Counted from the first letter of the stretch, positions 1 through 7,070 are shown. The stretch is DNA of 24,585 nucleotides from an uncultured Clostridia bacterium (GCA_949118805.1 CASAUJ010000023.1:1-24585), one strand, 5' to 3'. Notes: generated by a model not told the origin, from the sequence alone. Translations and numbers: made by a program.

Positions 1-98
1 ATATAAAAACAACTATCAATACTTATACTACAATTTTTGATAAATTTAAAATAGAACAACTTGATAAATATATAGACTATATTCAAAAAATTAAATAA
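1..98 (+). CDS. Probable tyrosine recombinase (integrase), C-terminal end only
   Basis: An open frame enters from the left edge (first full codon at base 3) and stops with TAA at 96-98, giving 31 residues. The segment TTINTYTTIFDKF resembles the end of phage/ICE-type tyrosine recombinases, where the catalytic tyrosine lies in a motif of the form D(I/V)xTTxNxYxH. The tyrosine of NTYTT would be the nucleophile that attacks DNA. The other catalytic residues (R, K, HxxR) lie outside the window, so this rests on a short match. The frame points toward the 3' end of a tRNA-Gln gene about 100 bases away, the usual arrangement for an integrase beside its tRNA attachment site. The fragment could instead be an unrelated lysine-rich protein tail. 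Confidence 0.5.
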   Translation, partial: IKTTINTYTTIFDKFKIEQLDKYIDYIQKIK

Positions 99-116
99 CC
101 CCTCAAAATTCTTTCT

Positions 117-138
117 ATTGCATTATTATTGCATTATT
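117..138 (+). repeat. Two tandem copies of an 11-bp direct repeat
   Basis: ATTGCATTATT occurs twice back to back (117-127 and 128-138), between the integrase tail and the tRNA-Gln gene. Short direct repeats near an att site can be integrase arm-binding sites, but in DNA this AT-rich they could be chance. Confidence 0.5.
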
Positions 139-148
139 TTATAAATAT

Positions 149-191
149 AAAAGTTCTAAAATACCTAATTTATGAGTTTTTTAGAACTTTT
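149..191. terminator. Bidirectional terminator between integrase tail and tRNA-Gln
   Basis: A 13-bp perfect stem is formed by AAAAGTTCTAAAA (149-161) and its complement (179-191) around a 17-nt loop. A/T runs at the stem ends give a U-rich tail in both directions. It can end the integrase transcript from the left and the tRNA transcript from the right. Confidence 0.7.
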
Positions 192-196
192 ATTTT

Positions 197-271
197 TGGC
201 TGGGGTAGTAGGATTCGAACCTACGCATGTTCGGGTCAGAGCCGAATGCCTTACCGCTTGGCGATACCCCA
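197..271 (-). tRNA. tRNA-Gln (anticodon CUG)
   Basis: The minus strand folds as a full cloverleaf. The acceptor stem is TGGGGTA/TACCCCA, the D-arm GCC...GGC, and the anticodon stem TTCGG/CCGAA around the loop CTCTGAC (anticodon CTG, reading CAG). The T-arm is GTAGG-TTCGAAT-CCTAC, with discriminator G and an encoded CCA (197-199). The TGGGGTATCGCCAAGC start is typical of bacterial tRNA-Gln. The 3' end faces the integrase fragment, so the T-arm and acceptor segment (about 197-220) is the likely attachment core. Positions were read by eye. Confidence 0.93.
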
Positions 272-284
272 ATATTATATTAAT

Positions 285-313
285 ATCTTATCACTTTCTT
301 TATCATTTGTCGA
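285..313 (-). promoter_or_regulatory. Predicted promoter of tRNA-Gln
   Basis: On the minus strand TCGACA (308-313) and TAAGAT (285-290) are separated by 17 bp. The -10 ends 13 bases before the mature tRNA 5' end, so the primary transcript would carry a leader of only a few bases. Confidence 0.55.
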
Positions 314-323
314 GATTTTAAAC

Positions 324-359
324 AAAAAAATTTCAAGCTTATGATACAAACTTGAAATT
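324..359 (-). terminator. Rho-independent terminator of the metallopeptidase gene
   Basis: AATTTCAAG (329-337) pairs perfectly with CTTGAAATT (351-359), followed on the minus strand by a run of seven T. It lies just past the stop codon at 366 and upstream of the tRNA-Gln promoter. Confidence 0.8.
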
Positions 360-365
360 CTCTTT

Positions 366-887
366 TTACAAATTTAATAAAATGGCCTCACATTCCTTGT
401 AATTTGGTAAATATGTTTCTAACATTTTAAAAAATGTTTTGTTATGACTTTTTTGTTTTAAATGGCAATATTGATGTAAAACAATATAATCAATTATCTC
501 TCTGCTATATTTTGCCACTTCTGGATGAATGGTTATTTTCTGATTTTTACAATCTCCTAAACTTTTTATTTTTTTAACCTCATATTCCTCTGGAGCAAAA
601 CCAAGCATAATTCTTGTTTTTTCCATTGCTCGTTCAATCTCGACTTTAGCAATCTGTTCATACATTTTTTCAATTGCTAAATCTAGGATTTCTTTATCAT
701 CCATTTTTTTATAACAATTTGGAAGTGATATTTTTATGGTTTTATTTTCTAAATTTAATTCTGTAATTTTGCTATTTTTATAAATAATTTTTACCTTATA
801 ATCCATTCCTAATACTGGTACTGGATGTCTTTCAATTGAATGATTTACCACTTTTTTTATTTCTACTTTTCTTTTTACTAAATTCAT
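366..887 (-). CDS. YgjP-like (DUF45) metallopeptidase-family protein with altered catalytic motif
   Basis: The 173-residue protein matches the C-terminal core of the YgjP/DUF45 family, whose usual signature is (V/L)HELxHLxxxxHxxxFW. Here the corresponding segment reads LHQYCHLKQKSHNKTFF near residues 137-153. The two zinc-ligand histidines and the distal histidine are kept, but the general-base glutamate of HExxH is glutamine (codon CAA on the minus strand). The preceding SLGDC and the LPNYKECEAIL tail also fit the family. The start ATG at 887 has an SD GGGAGTGAT. The protein is shorter than typical members (about 220-240 residues). It is a single-gene unit with its own promoter and terminator. 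The family assignment is firm; activity is doubtful, so it may be a non-catalytic zinc-binding protein or the product of a decaying gene. Confidence 0.8.
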   Translation of the reverse strand: MNLVKRKVEIKKVVNHSIERHPVPVLGMDYKVKIIYKNSKITELNLENKTIKISLPNCYKKMDDKEILDLAIEKMYEQIAKVEIERAMEKTRIMLGFAPEEYEVKKIKSLGDCKNQKITIHPEVAKYSREIIDYIVLHQYCHLKQKSHNKTFFKMLETYLPNYKECEAILLNL

Positions 888-907
888 TTTCCATCACTCC
901 CATTTAC

Positions 908-952
908 AAGCACAATAATCAAAATTTCGTTCTTCGAATTATTGTTCGCTTT
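908..952 (-). promoter_or_regulatory. Structured leader with a LexA-box-like palindrome
   Basis: The metallopeptidase 5' UTR can fold. ACAATAAT pairs with ATTATTGT, extended by AAGC/GCTT across a 2-nt bulge, and an inner TTCG/CGAA pairing is possible. On the plus strand 935-948 reads CGAATTATTGTTCG, one base from the Bacillus-type LexA consensus CGAAC-N4-GTTCG. It lies about 15 bases downstream of the -10. Either use is inference. Confidence 0.35.
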
Positions 953-962
953 TGTTGTTTCT

Positions 963-991
963 ATTCTATCTTTTATTTTTGATTTTGTCAA
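963..991 (-). promoter_or_regulatory. Predicted sigma-A promoter of the metallopeptidase gene
   Basis: A consensus -35 TTGACA (986-991), a 17-bp spacer and -10 TAGAAT (963-968) on the minus strand, about 75 bases ahead of the start codon. Confidence 0.75.
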
Positions 992-1016
992 TACCTTTTT
1001 TCATATTTTTTAATTT

Positions 1017-2288
1017 TTATTCGGTTTTTAATTCTGATTCAATTTTTAATAATCTATTATATTTTGCTACTCGATCAATTCGGCATGGAGCACCTGTTTT
1101 TATCTGTCCACTATTGACTCCAACTGCAATATCTGCTATGGTAGTATCCTCTGTTTCTCCAGAACGATGTGAAATCACAGTTCCATAGCCATTACTTTTT
1201 GCAATATAAATCGTATCCAATGTTTCGGTTAAAGTTCCGATTTGATTTGGTTTTATTAAAATGCTATTGGCTACCTTTTTTTCAATTCCATTTCGTAATC
1301 GTTTTGGATTAGTAACAAATAAATCATCTCCTACTAATTGCACTTGATCACCGATCTGATTGGTTAATTCTTTCCAACTCTCCCAATCTTCTTCTGCTAA
1401 TCCATCTTCTACTGAAACAATTGGATATTTTTCACATAAATCAACAACATATTGTATCATTTCTTGTTTGGTTTTTAATTGTTTTGTTTTCCAAAAATAG
1501 TATCCTTCTTTTCCTATTTTCTGTGCTTCTTCATACATTTCTGTACTAGCTATGTCTAAAGCTAATACCATATCTTTTCCTGGCTCATATCCAGCTTTTT
1601 TAATAGCTTCTAAAATAAGATCCAATGCTTGTTCTTCATTTTCTAAGTTCGGTGCAAAACCTCCTTCGTCTCCTACTCCTACTGCATATCCTTTTTCTTT
1701 TAAAACCTTTTTCAAAGTATGATAAACTTCTACGCCTCTTTTTAACCTTTCTTGAAAAGTTATTTCTCCAATTGGCATAATCATAAATTCTTGAATACTG
1801 ATATTATTTTCTGAATGCTTTCCACCATTCAGAATGTTCATCATAGGAACTGGTAATTCCTTTGCTTGAATTCCTCCAATATATTGATATAACTCCATAT
1901 TTAATGATTCTGATGCTGCTTTCGCAACGGCTAAAGATACCCCTAATAAGCTATTGGCTCCTAAGTTAGATTTATTCGGAGTATCATCTAATTTCACTAA
2001 CTCTTGATCTATTTTTCTTTGCTCATAAACATTCATGCCAATTATCTTTTTTGCTATTTTCTTATTCACATTTTCTACTGCTTTTTGAACTCCTTTTCCT
2101 AAATATCGATTTTTTTCTCCATCACGTAATTCCACTGCTTCAAAACTTCCTGTTGAAGCTCCTGATGGTACCGATGCGATTCCACGAAATCCCCCCTCTA
2201 ATATTACTTCTACCTGCAAAGTTGGATTTCCTCTGGAATCTAATATTTCTAAAGCTTGCACATCTACTATTTCTAAAAAGTCCTTCAC
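1017..2288 (-). CDS. eno: Enolase (phosphopyruvate hydratase)
   Basis: A 423-residue cytoplasmic glycolytic enzyme converting 2-phosphoglycerate to phosphoenolpyruvate. Family landmarks are present: EILDSRGNPT near the N-terminus, the mobile-loop SGASTG, NGGKHSENN (His about 158), QEFM (Glu 167), GDEGGFAP (Glu 208, proton-transfer pair), Mg ligands Asp 245, Glu 294 and Asp 321, Lys 346 in LIKPNQIGT, and SHRSGETED. Full length for the family. The start codon is GTG at 2288, supported by an AAAGGAG SD 8 bases upstream; no better ATG exists. The C-terminal signature reads TGAPCRIDR where TGAPSRxDR is usual, a mild change. It stands alone between recN and the metallopeptidase gene, with a probable weak promoter of its own. 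I see no clear hairpin terminator after it. Confidence 0.97.
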   Translation of the reverse strand: MKDFLEIVDVQALEILDSRGNPTLQVEVILEGGFRGIASVPSGASTGSFEAVELRDGEKNRYLGKGVQKAVENVNKKIAKKIIGMNVYEQRKIDQELVKLDDTPNKSNLGANSLLGVSLAVAKAASESLNMELYQYIGGIQAKELPVPMMNILNGGKHSENNISIQEFMIMPIGEITFQERLKRGVEVYHTLKKVLKEKGYAVGVGDEGGFAPNLENEEQALDLILEAIKKAGYEPGKDMVLALDIASTEMYEEAQKIGKEGYYFWKTKQLKTKQEMIQYVVDLCEKYPIVSVEDGLAEEDWESWKELTNQIGDQVQLVGDDLFVTNPKRLRNGIEKKVANSILIKPNQIGTLTETLDTIYIAKSNGYGTVISHRSGETEDTTIADIAVGVNSGQIKTGAPCRIDRVAKYNRLLKIESELKTE

Positions 2289-2318
2289 TTTTACACGCTC
2301 CTTTCTTTCTTTCTTCTT

Positions 2319-2348
2319 ATTTTATCCATTTTTTTCTATTTTATGCAA
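2319..2348 (-). promoter_or_regulatory. Possible eno promoter
   Basis: On the minus strand TTGCAT (2343-2348) and TAAAAT (2319-2324) are 18 bp apart, directly after the recN terminator. The -35 is weak, so this is tentative, although eno has little other room for a promoter. Confidence 0.45.
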
Positions 2349-2354
2349 AATGGG

Positions 2355-2383
2355 GAAAAAGAAAAATGCCATTACTGGCATTT
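2355..2383 (-). terminator. recN terminator
   Basis: An 8-bp perfect stem AAATGCCA/TGGCATTT (2364-2371 with 2376-2383) with a 4-nt loop, followed on the minus strand by TTTTTCTTTTT-type sequence. It starts one base after the recN stop codon. Confidence 0.85.
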
Positions 2384-2384
2384 C

Positions 2385-4013
2385 TTAAGAAGCCTTTTTA
2401 TTTCTCAATTCACTGGCATATTGAATGCTTACTTCATTCACTTCTCCAGAAGAAATTCTTGCAATTTCCTCAATCACTTCTTTTTCTTGTAACAATCGAA
2501 TCTGTGTTTTGGTTCTATTTTGTTCTACCTCTTTGCTAATAAAATAGTTATAATCTGCCATTGCTGCTATGTTTGGTAAATGCGAAATACACATCACTTG
2601 ATGTTGTTTAGCAATTCTTTTCAACTTATTGGCTACTGCATTAGCAGCTTTTCCACTAATTCCTGTATCAATTTCGTCGAAAACAATGACTGGTATATGA
2701 TCTGAATCTGTTAGTACTTTTTTAATTGCCAACATTGTTCTTGACATTTCTCCTCCAGAAGCTATTTTGGATAATTCTTTTTCTTCTTCTCCTTGGTTGG
2801 TTGAAATATAAAAAGTAACCTGATCTTGTCCTGTTTTCAAATATTCTTCTAAAAGCTTTACTCTTATATTTATCTTGGCATTTTTCATTTCTAATTCTTC
2901 TAATTCTTGATTTATTTTAATCTGTAATTCATTTGCCTTTTTCTTTCTTATCTCATGCATTTCATTTGCCAACTTTTTCATATATGTTTCTATTTCCTTT
3001 TGTTTCTTTCTTAATTTTATATTATATTCTTCTAAATTTTCTATTTGTTCAGCTTCTTTCCTAATTGTTTCTTTGTATTTCAAAATTTCCTCAATGGTAT
3101 TTCCATATTTCCTTTTTAAAGAATAAATTAAATTTAAACGATCTTCTATTTCTTCCCTTTCCTCTCCATGAAACTCGATTTCTTCTTGATAATCACTCAC
3201 ATCTCTTGCCAATTCTTGTAATTCATAATAAATATTTTTTAATCCACTTGTTACCTTTTCGTATTTAGAATCTATTAATTCAATTTTTTCTAATGCTCGT
3301 ATTGCCATACTGATATTATCAATTCCATTTTCACAAATAAGATCATTTGCCTCTTTTAAATTATGTATAATTTTTTCAGCATTCACGATAATTCTCTTTT
3401 TTTCTTCTAATTCTCCTTCTTCCTTCTCTTTTAGTTTAGCTTCTTCTATTTCTTTGATTTGATATTGTAATAAATCTAATTTTCTTTGTCTTTCCTTTTC
3501 ATCTCCATAATTATTTTTTAATTCTTGCTTTATTTGACAATATTGTTCATAGCTTTCTCTATATTTTCCTTTTACTTCTTTTATTTCTTCTCCTATAAAA
3601 GAATCTAAATAGCCTAAATGCTTTTTATTTTCTAATAGATTTTGATTCTCATTTTGCCCATGTATTTCTATGAATTCACTCATAAATTCTTTTAATTCAT
3701 TTACGGTAACCATTCTTCCATTAATTTTACACATATTTTTACCATTTCCATTAATTTCTCTTGAAACAATAATATTTCCATCCATTGCGATTTCATTTTC
3801 TGGCTCATACATACATAATTCTACAAAAGAATGATTTTCTCCCTTTCGTATCATTTCTTTTGAAAATCGTCCTCCTGATATAATTTGTAAAGAATCTATA
3901 ATTAGTGTTTTTCCTGCTCCTGTTTCCCCTGTTAAAACATTTAATCCTTGATTAAAGTCAATGGTAATATCCTCTATAATTCCTATATTTTTTATATGTA
4001 ATGTTGTAATCAT
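2385..4013 (-). CDS. recN: DNA repair protein RecN
   Basis: A 542-residue SMC-like ATPase of double-strand-break repair. Its N-terminal half-domain starts ITTLHIKNIGIIED and carries Walker A GETGAGKT (about residues 29-36). The middle (about 150-385) is a long Glu/Lys-rich antiparallel coiled coil. The C-terminal half-domain holds the ABC signature ASGGEMSR, Walker B VIVFDEIDTG and a His-switch region ISHLPNIAAMAD. The length is normal for the family. The gene has a strong promoter (4054-4082) placed inside the upstream terminator, and ends at its own hairpin. In many Clostridia recN follows argR/nadK/dxs; here it stands alone after hemW, while dxs lies about 13 kb away. Confidence 0.97.
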   Translation of the reverse strand: MITTLHIKNIGIIEDITIDFNQGLNVLTGETGAGKTLIIDSLQIISGGRFSKEMIRKGENHSFVELCMYEPENEIAMDGNIIVSREINGNGKNMCKINGRMVTVNELKEFMSEFIEIHGQNENQNLLENKKHLGYLDSFIGEEIKEVKGKYRESYEQYCQIKQELKNNYGDEKERQRKLDLLQYQIKEIEEAKLKEKEEGELEEKKRIIVNAEKIIHNLKEANDLICENGIDNISMAIRALEKIELIDSKYEKVTSGLKNIYYELQELARDVSDYQEEIEFHGEEREEIEDRLNLIYSLKRKYGNTIEEILKYKETIRKEAEQIENLEEYNIKLRKKQKEIETYMKKLANEMHEIRKKKANELQIKINQELEELEMKNAKINIRVKLLEEYLKTGQDQVTFYISTNQGEEEKELSKIASGGEMSRTMLAIKKVLTDSDHIPVIVFDEIDTGISGKAANAVANKLKRIAKQHQVMCISHLPNIAAMADYNYFISKEVEQNRTKTQIRLLQEKEVIEEIARISSGEVNEVSIQYASELRNKKAS

Positions 4014-4035
4014 TTTATTTTTTCCTTTCTTAACT

Positions 4036-4103
4036 AAAAAAATGTTCGCCTTTATTCTATCTCCAATTTAAAAAATTGTCAATAGTTTTTACGAACATTT
4101 TTT
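4036..4103 (-). terminator. hemW terminator with a large loop that contains the recN promoter
   Basis: CGAACATTTTTT (4092-4103, plus-strand reading) is exactly complementary to AAAAAATGTTCG (4037-4048). On the minus strand the right arm is followed by a T run, as in a rho-independent terminator. The 12-bp stem begins directly after the hemW TAG. The 43-nt loop holds the complete recN promoter, so transcripts starting there lack the first arm. Confidence 0.6.
4054..4082 (-). promoter_or_regulatory. recN promoter
   Basis: TTGACA (4077-4082), 17-bp spacer and TAGAAT (4054-4059) on the minus strand. The predicted start falls at about 4047, at the beginning of the second arm of the hemW terminator. 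Confidence 0.8.
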
Positions 4104-5237
4104 CTAAACAAATTTTTCCCATACTAGATTCGCAAAATCAATTCCTTTCTTAGTTAATCGAATCCAATCTGCATTTATTTCTAATAAATTTTCATTTACT
4201 AGTTCTTCCAATTCTTTATGAAATAAAAAAATAGGATTTTCTACATATTTTTCTTTGAACTTTTGAATTTTCACCCCTTCTATCTTTCTTAACCCTAATA
4301 ACATATATTCTTTTTTCTGATCTTCTAAAGTTTGTTCTTCTTCTATCGTTTTGTGATTGACTTCCCATTCTCCATCTTGTTCAAAAGCAGAATTGGAAAA
4401 ACGAACTCCCCTTAAATAAGAATGGGCTGTTGCTCCTAATCCAATATATTCTTTTTGTTCCCAACAATTTAAATTATGTTTTGATTCTTTCCCTTGTTTT
4501 GCAAAGTTAGAGATCTCATAATGCTTGTACCCTTGTTCCTCTAATTTATTTTTTACATACCAATACATTTGTCGTTCTGTTTCTTCTGTTGGTAGCGTTC
4601 TTTCTCCTAGTCGAATCATTTTTTCCATTTTTGTACCTTCCTCTACAATTAAGGAATAGACACTAATATGATTTGGCTCTAGCTTTTGTATTTCTATTAA
4701 GGTTTCTTTTATATCTTGTATGGTTTGATTGGGTAATCCAATCATCAAATCTACATTGATATTGGTAAAACCAGCTTTTTGTACCATCTGATAAGCTTCT
4801 AGAAATTCTTGCTTTGTATGAATTCTACCAATTTGCTTCAAAATTCTGTCACAAGTACTTTGTAAACCGATACTAATTCGATTGACTCCTGCTTTTTGAT
4901 AAGTCTCTAATTTTTGTTTTGTAATGGTTCCTGGATTGATTTCAATTGTAATCTCAATCTCCTCATATTTTGTTTGGTTCTCTTTTAATTTTTCCTTTAC
5001 TCCCCTTAATAATCGTTCTATTTGTTTTTCCTCTATATAAGAAGGAGTTCCTCCTCCTAAATAGATCGTAGTAACATCATATTGTGTCAAATCATATTGT
5101 TCCATTTCCCCCATCACTTTTTCGATATAATTTTCTATTTTGTCCTCTTGATTCGTATAAGATGTAAAGTCACAATAATAACATTTACTTTTACAAAATG
5201 GTATATGTATATAAATACCTAACTCTTTTTTTCCCAT
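4104..5237 (-). CDS. hemW: Radical-SAM heme chaperone HemW
   Basis: A 377-residue radical SAM protein. IYIHIPFCKSKCYYCDF near the N-terminus supplies the CxxxCxxC cysteines for the 4Fe-4S cluster, and YLGGGTPS is the SAM-binding glycine motif. INPGTI, RISIGLQS and NVDLMIGLPNQT follow in family order. The length (about 380) and the absence of the longer N-terminus of true HemN favour HemW, a heme-binding chaperone, over coproporphyrinogen dehydrogenase. I start at ATG 5237, preceded by AGAGGAAGG; the open frame extends upstream to a TTG (5264), but that would bury the SD inside the gene. It follows whiA by 35 bases and is probably the last gene of prmC-whiA-hemW. Confidence 0.92.
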   Translation of the reverse strand: MGKKELGIYIHIPFCKSKCYYCDFTSYTNQEDKIENYIEKVMGEMEQYDLTQYDVTTIYLGGGTPSYIEEKQIERLLRGVKEKLKENQTKYEEIEITIEINPGTITKQKLETYQKAGVNRISIGLQSTCDRILKQIGRIHTKQEFLEAYQMVQKAGFTNINVDLMIGLPNQTIQDIKETLIEIQKLEPNHISVYSLIVEEGTKMEKMIRLGERTLPTEETERQMYWYVKNKLEEQGYKHYEISNFAKQGKESKHNLNCWEQKEYIGLGATAHSYLRGVRFSNSAFEQDGEWEVNHKTIEEEQTLEDQKKEYMLLGLRKIEGVKIQKFKEKYVENPIFLFHKELEELVNENLLEINADWIRLTKKGIDFANLVWEKFV

Positions 5238-5272
5238 TTTCCTTCCTCTTTTTCTAAGATCCAAACTTATTT

Positions 5273-5842
5273 TTAACGATGGTCTTTTGCTAATTCTATG
5301 ATTTTCTTCAATCGATAATTTACACCTGATTTTCCTACTGGTTCTTTTAACAACTTTCCTAGTTCTTGTAATGATATATTAGGATTTTCTAATCGTAAGA
5401 TTGCTATTTCCTTTAGATTTTCTTCTAATTTTTGAAAATCTCCTGTTTCTTGCAATCTTTTAATTGCTGCAATCTGCTCAATAGAAGCATTTATTGTTTT
5501 ATTTAAATTCGCTGCTTCGCAATTTACTAATCGATTTATTTTTCCTCTCATTTCTCTTTGAATTCGAATCTCTTCAAATTTCATAACTGCCTGATTAGCT
5601 CCTATCAAGGCTAAAAATTTAGAAATTTCTTCTCCTTCTTTCATATAAATAGATTGTTGCAAAGTCTTTACTCGAATTCCCAATTTCTTTAATATTTCCA
5701 TCATTTTTTCCAAATTCTTATAATTTCCTATTTCCATTTCTAAATGATACTCTTTTTCTGGATTGTTGATGGAACCAGATCCCATAAAAATCCCTCGTAT
5801 CATAGCTTTCTCATTTTCCTCTTTTGGCGCCAAATCCTCCAT
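5273..5842 (-). CDS. whiA: WhiA, C-terminal part (separated by a frameshift)
   Basis: 189 residues from the first ATG of the frame, matching the main part of WhiA, the sporulation/cell-division regulator of Gram-positive bacteria with a LAGLIDADG-like domain and a C-terminal HTH. RGIFMGSGSINNPEKEYHLEM and FLALIGANQAVMKFEE are the LAGLIDADG-like halves. RLVNCEAANLNKTINAS leads into the HTH region (ISLQELGKLL...SGVNYRLKKI). No SD precedes ATG 5842, and the frame is open for at least 19 codons upstream, back to the place where the N-terminal fragment stops. This is therefore the continuation of one gene rather than an independent ORF. The CC(K/R)R segment usual before LRGAFL is replaced by NEKAMIRG. 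Confidence 0.88.
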   Translation of the reverse strand: MEDLAPKEENEKAMIRGIFMGSGSINNPEKEYHLEMEIGNYKNLEKMMEILKKLGIRVKTLQQSIYMKEGEEISKFLALIGANQAVMKFEEIRIQREMRGKINRLVNCEAANLNKTINASIEQIAAIKRLQETGDFQKLEENLKEIAILRLENPNISLQELGKLLKEPVGKSGVNYRLKKIIELAKDHR

Positions 5843-5897
5843 TAAATAAATCTGTTTATCTTCTATGAAAAGAAAATCGATTTCTTTTATTTTTATT

Positions 5898-6137
5898 CTA
5901 ATAATAAATACCTTCCCGTGATACTTCTATCTTATGATTCTTATTTAAATTGTCTAACAGTTTAGAAAATCGATTGATATTATATTCGCTTTCTGTTGAA
6001 AATTTAATTTCTTTTTGATCTATCACACTCGTATTTCCAGAAATCAAATACCCCATTAATTCATATTTTACTGATTCTTTATTGACTAATTTGCTATTTT
6101 TATTTAATTCTTGTTTCACATCAGAAGAAAATGACAT
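5898..6137 (-). CDS. whiA: WhiA, N-terminal part (ends at a frameshift)
   Basis: 79 residues starting MSFSSDVKQEL, the typical WhiA start. The ATG follows the prmC TAG directly (TAGATG), with the SD AGGGGAT inside prmC, so translation is probably coupled. The frame ends in TAG just after REGIYY. Read in the +1 frame (or with two bases restored), the sequence continues IRIKIKEIDFLFIEDKQ into the C-terminal part, in line with the VYIVR region of other WhiA proteins. The joined protein would be about 288 residues, against roughly 300-316 usual. A real inactivating indel, a sequencing or assembly error, or recoding would all look like this; an error or an indel is likeliest. Confidence 0.85.
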   Translation of the reverse strand: MSFSSDVKQELNKNSKLVNKESVKYELMGYLISGNTSVIDQKEIKFSTESEYNINRFSKLLDNLNKNHKIEVSREGIYY

Positions 6138-6986
6138 CTAATCCCCTACTTTCGTTATAATAATTCTATCATTCCCATATAAATCTTTTTTTCCATAAGT
6201 ATCACTATATTTTTCTTCTTGCTCAATTAAATCAATTACATCTATTTTTTGGTCGTATCCAATTTCTAAACACAAATATCCTCCATATTTCAAGTATTCA
6301 TAAGCACTTTTTACAATCTTTCGATAAAAGTCTAATCCATCCCATCCTCCATCTAGAGCTATACTAGGCTCTTCTTGTACCTCTTTTTCCAATGTCCTTA
6401 TTACTTCTCTTTTAATATAAGGAGGATTGGATACAATGATATCATATTTTTCTTTTGGAACGGTTTCTAATAAATCTGAACAATAAAATGTAATTTGTTT
6501 CTCTACTTCATTCCTCTTAGCATTTTTTTTCGCTATTTCCAAAGCTTTTTGACTAATATCCGTAGCTGTAATTTGAAATTCCTTGCCATATTTAGCAAGT
6601 GCTATTGCAATGGCTCCACTTCCTGTACATAAATCCAATATTTTTTTTGCCTTTCTTTTTTGGGCAATTTCTAATACTTCTTCTACTAATATTTCTGTAT
6701 CTGGACGTGGAATTAGTACTTCTTTATTGACATAGAAATTCATTTTCATAAACTCTTGTTGATGAGTAATATGTTGTAAAGGGCTTCCTTGTATCAATTT
6801 TTCAATATTTTTAAAATATTTCTCTTCTTGTTCGCATGTTAAATTTTTTTCATCATATATTATAATATATTGCCTTGTTTCTCCCAGTATAAATTGCATC
6901 AAAAGCCTTGCTTTTAATTTAGGAGTGGTTATGTTTTTCATTTTTAATGCAATCGTTCCCTTTTCAATTGCTTGTTTTATTGTCAT
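6138..6986 (-). CDS. prmC: Peptide chain release factor N5-glutamine methyltransferase PrmC
   Basis: A 282-residue SAM-dependent methyltransferase that modifies the GGQ glutamine of RF1/RF2. There is a helical N-terminal domain (MTIKQAIEKG to about residue 80), the SAM-binding loop LDLCTGSGAIAIALA, and the catalytic signature SNPPYI, followed by a normal C-terminus. I choose ATG 6986, preceded by GAAGGTG. The open frame reaches 7061, but the promoter -10 lies at 7033-7038, so the upstream extension would be untranscribed. It is the first gene of the operon with whiA and hemW. In many Firmicutes prmC follows prfA; prfA is not visible here. Confidence 0.95.
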   Translation of the reverse strand: MTIKQAIEKGTIALKMKNITTPKLKARLLMQFILGETRQYIIIYDEKNLTCEQEEKYFKNIEKLIQGSPLQHITHQQEFMKMNFYVNKEVLIPRPDTEILVEEVLEIAQKRKAKKILDLCTGSGAIAIALAKYGKEFQITATDISQKALEIAKKNAKRNEVEKQITFYCSDLLETVPKEKYDIIVSNPPYIKREVIRTLEKEVQEEPSIALDGGWDGLDFYRKIVKSAYEYLKYGGYLCLEIGYDQKIDVIDLIEQEEKYSDTYGKKDLYGNDRIIITKVGD

Positions 6987-7032
6987 ATTCACACCTTCTT
7001 TTTCTAATTTATACTTTCCTTTTTGCAAGGAT

Positions 7033-7061
7033 ATTATATCATATACTCTTTTCCTTGACAA
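7033..7061 (-). promoter_or_regulatory. Promoter of prmC-whiA-hemW
   Basis: TTGTCA (7056-7061), 17-bp spacer, consensus TATAAT (7033-7038) on the minus strand. The -35 lies ten bases from the -35 of the divergent plus-strand promoter. It fixes the prmC start downstream of about 7026. Confidence 0.8.
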
Positions 7062-7070
7062 TCAATTTTA

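Noticed and set aside
129..344. 71-residue plus-strand frame near the left edge
   Set aside because: It runs through the tRNA-Gln gene on the other strand and through the terminator at 149-191, and has no SD.
2051..2539. 162-residue plus-strand frame across the eno start and recN end
   Set aside because: It is antisense to two certain genes, its composition (Leu/Phe-rich) is the shadow of AT-rich Lys/Glu codons, and it has no SD.
4036..4103. GTTCG...CGAAC half-sites around the recN promoter as a LexA box
   Set aside because: The half-sites are in the wrong order and 43 bases apart. They are better explained as the arms of a terminator.
5264..5264. TTG start for hemW, and far-upstream starts for prmC (7061), the small membrane protein (7102) and ctsR (22436)
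   Set aside because: Each puts the SD inside the gene or places the start upstream of, or at, the predicted transcription start. The inner starts have well-spaced SDs.
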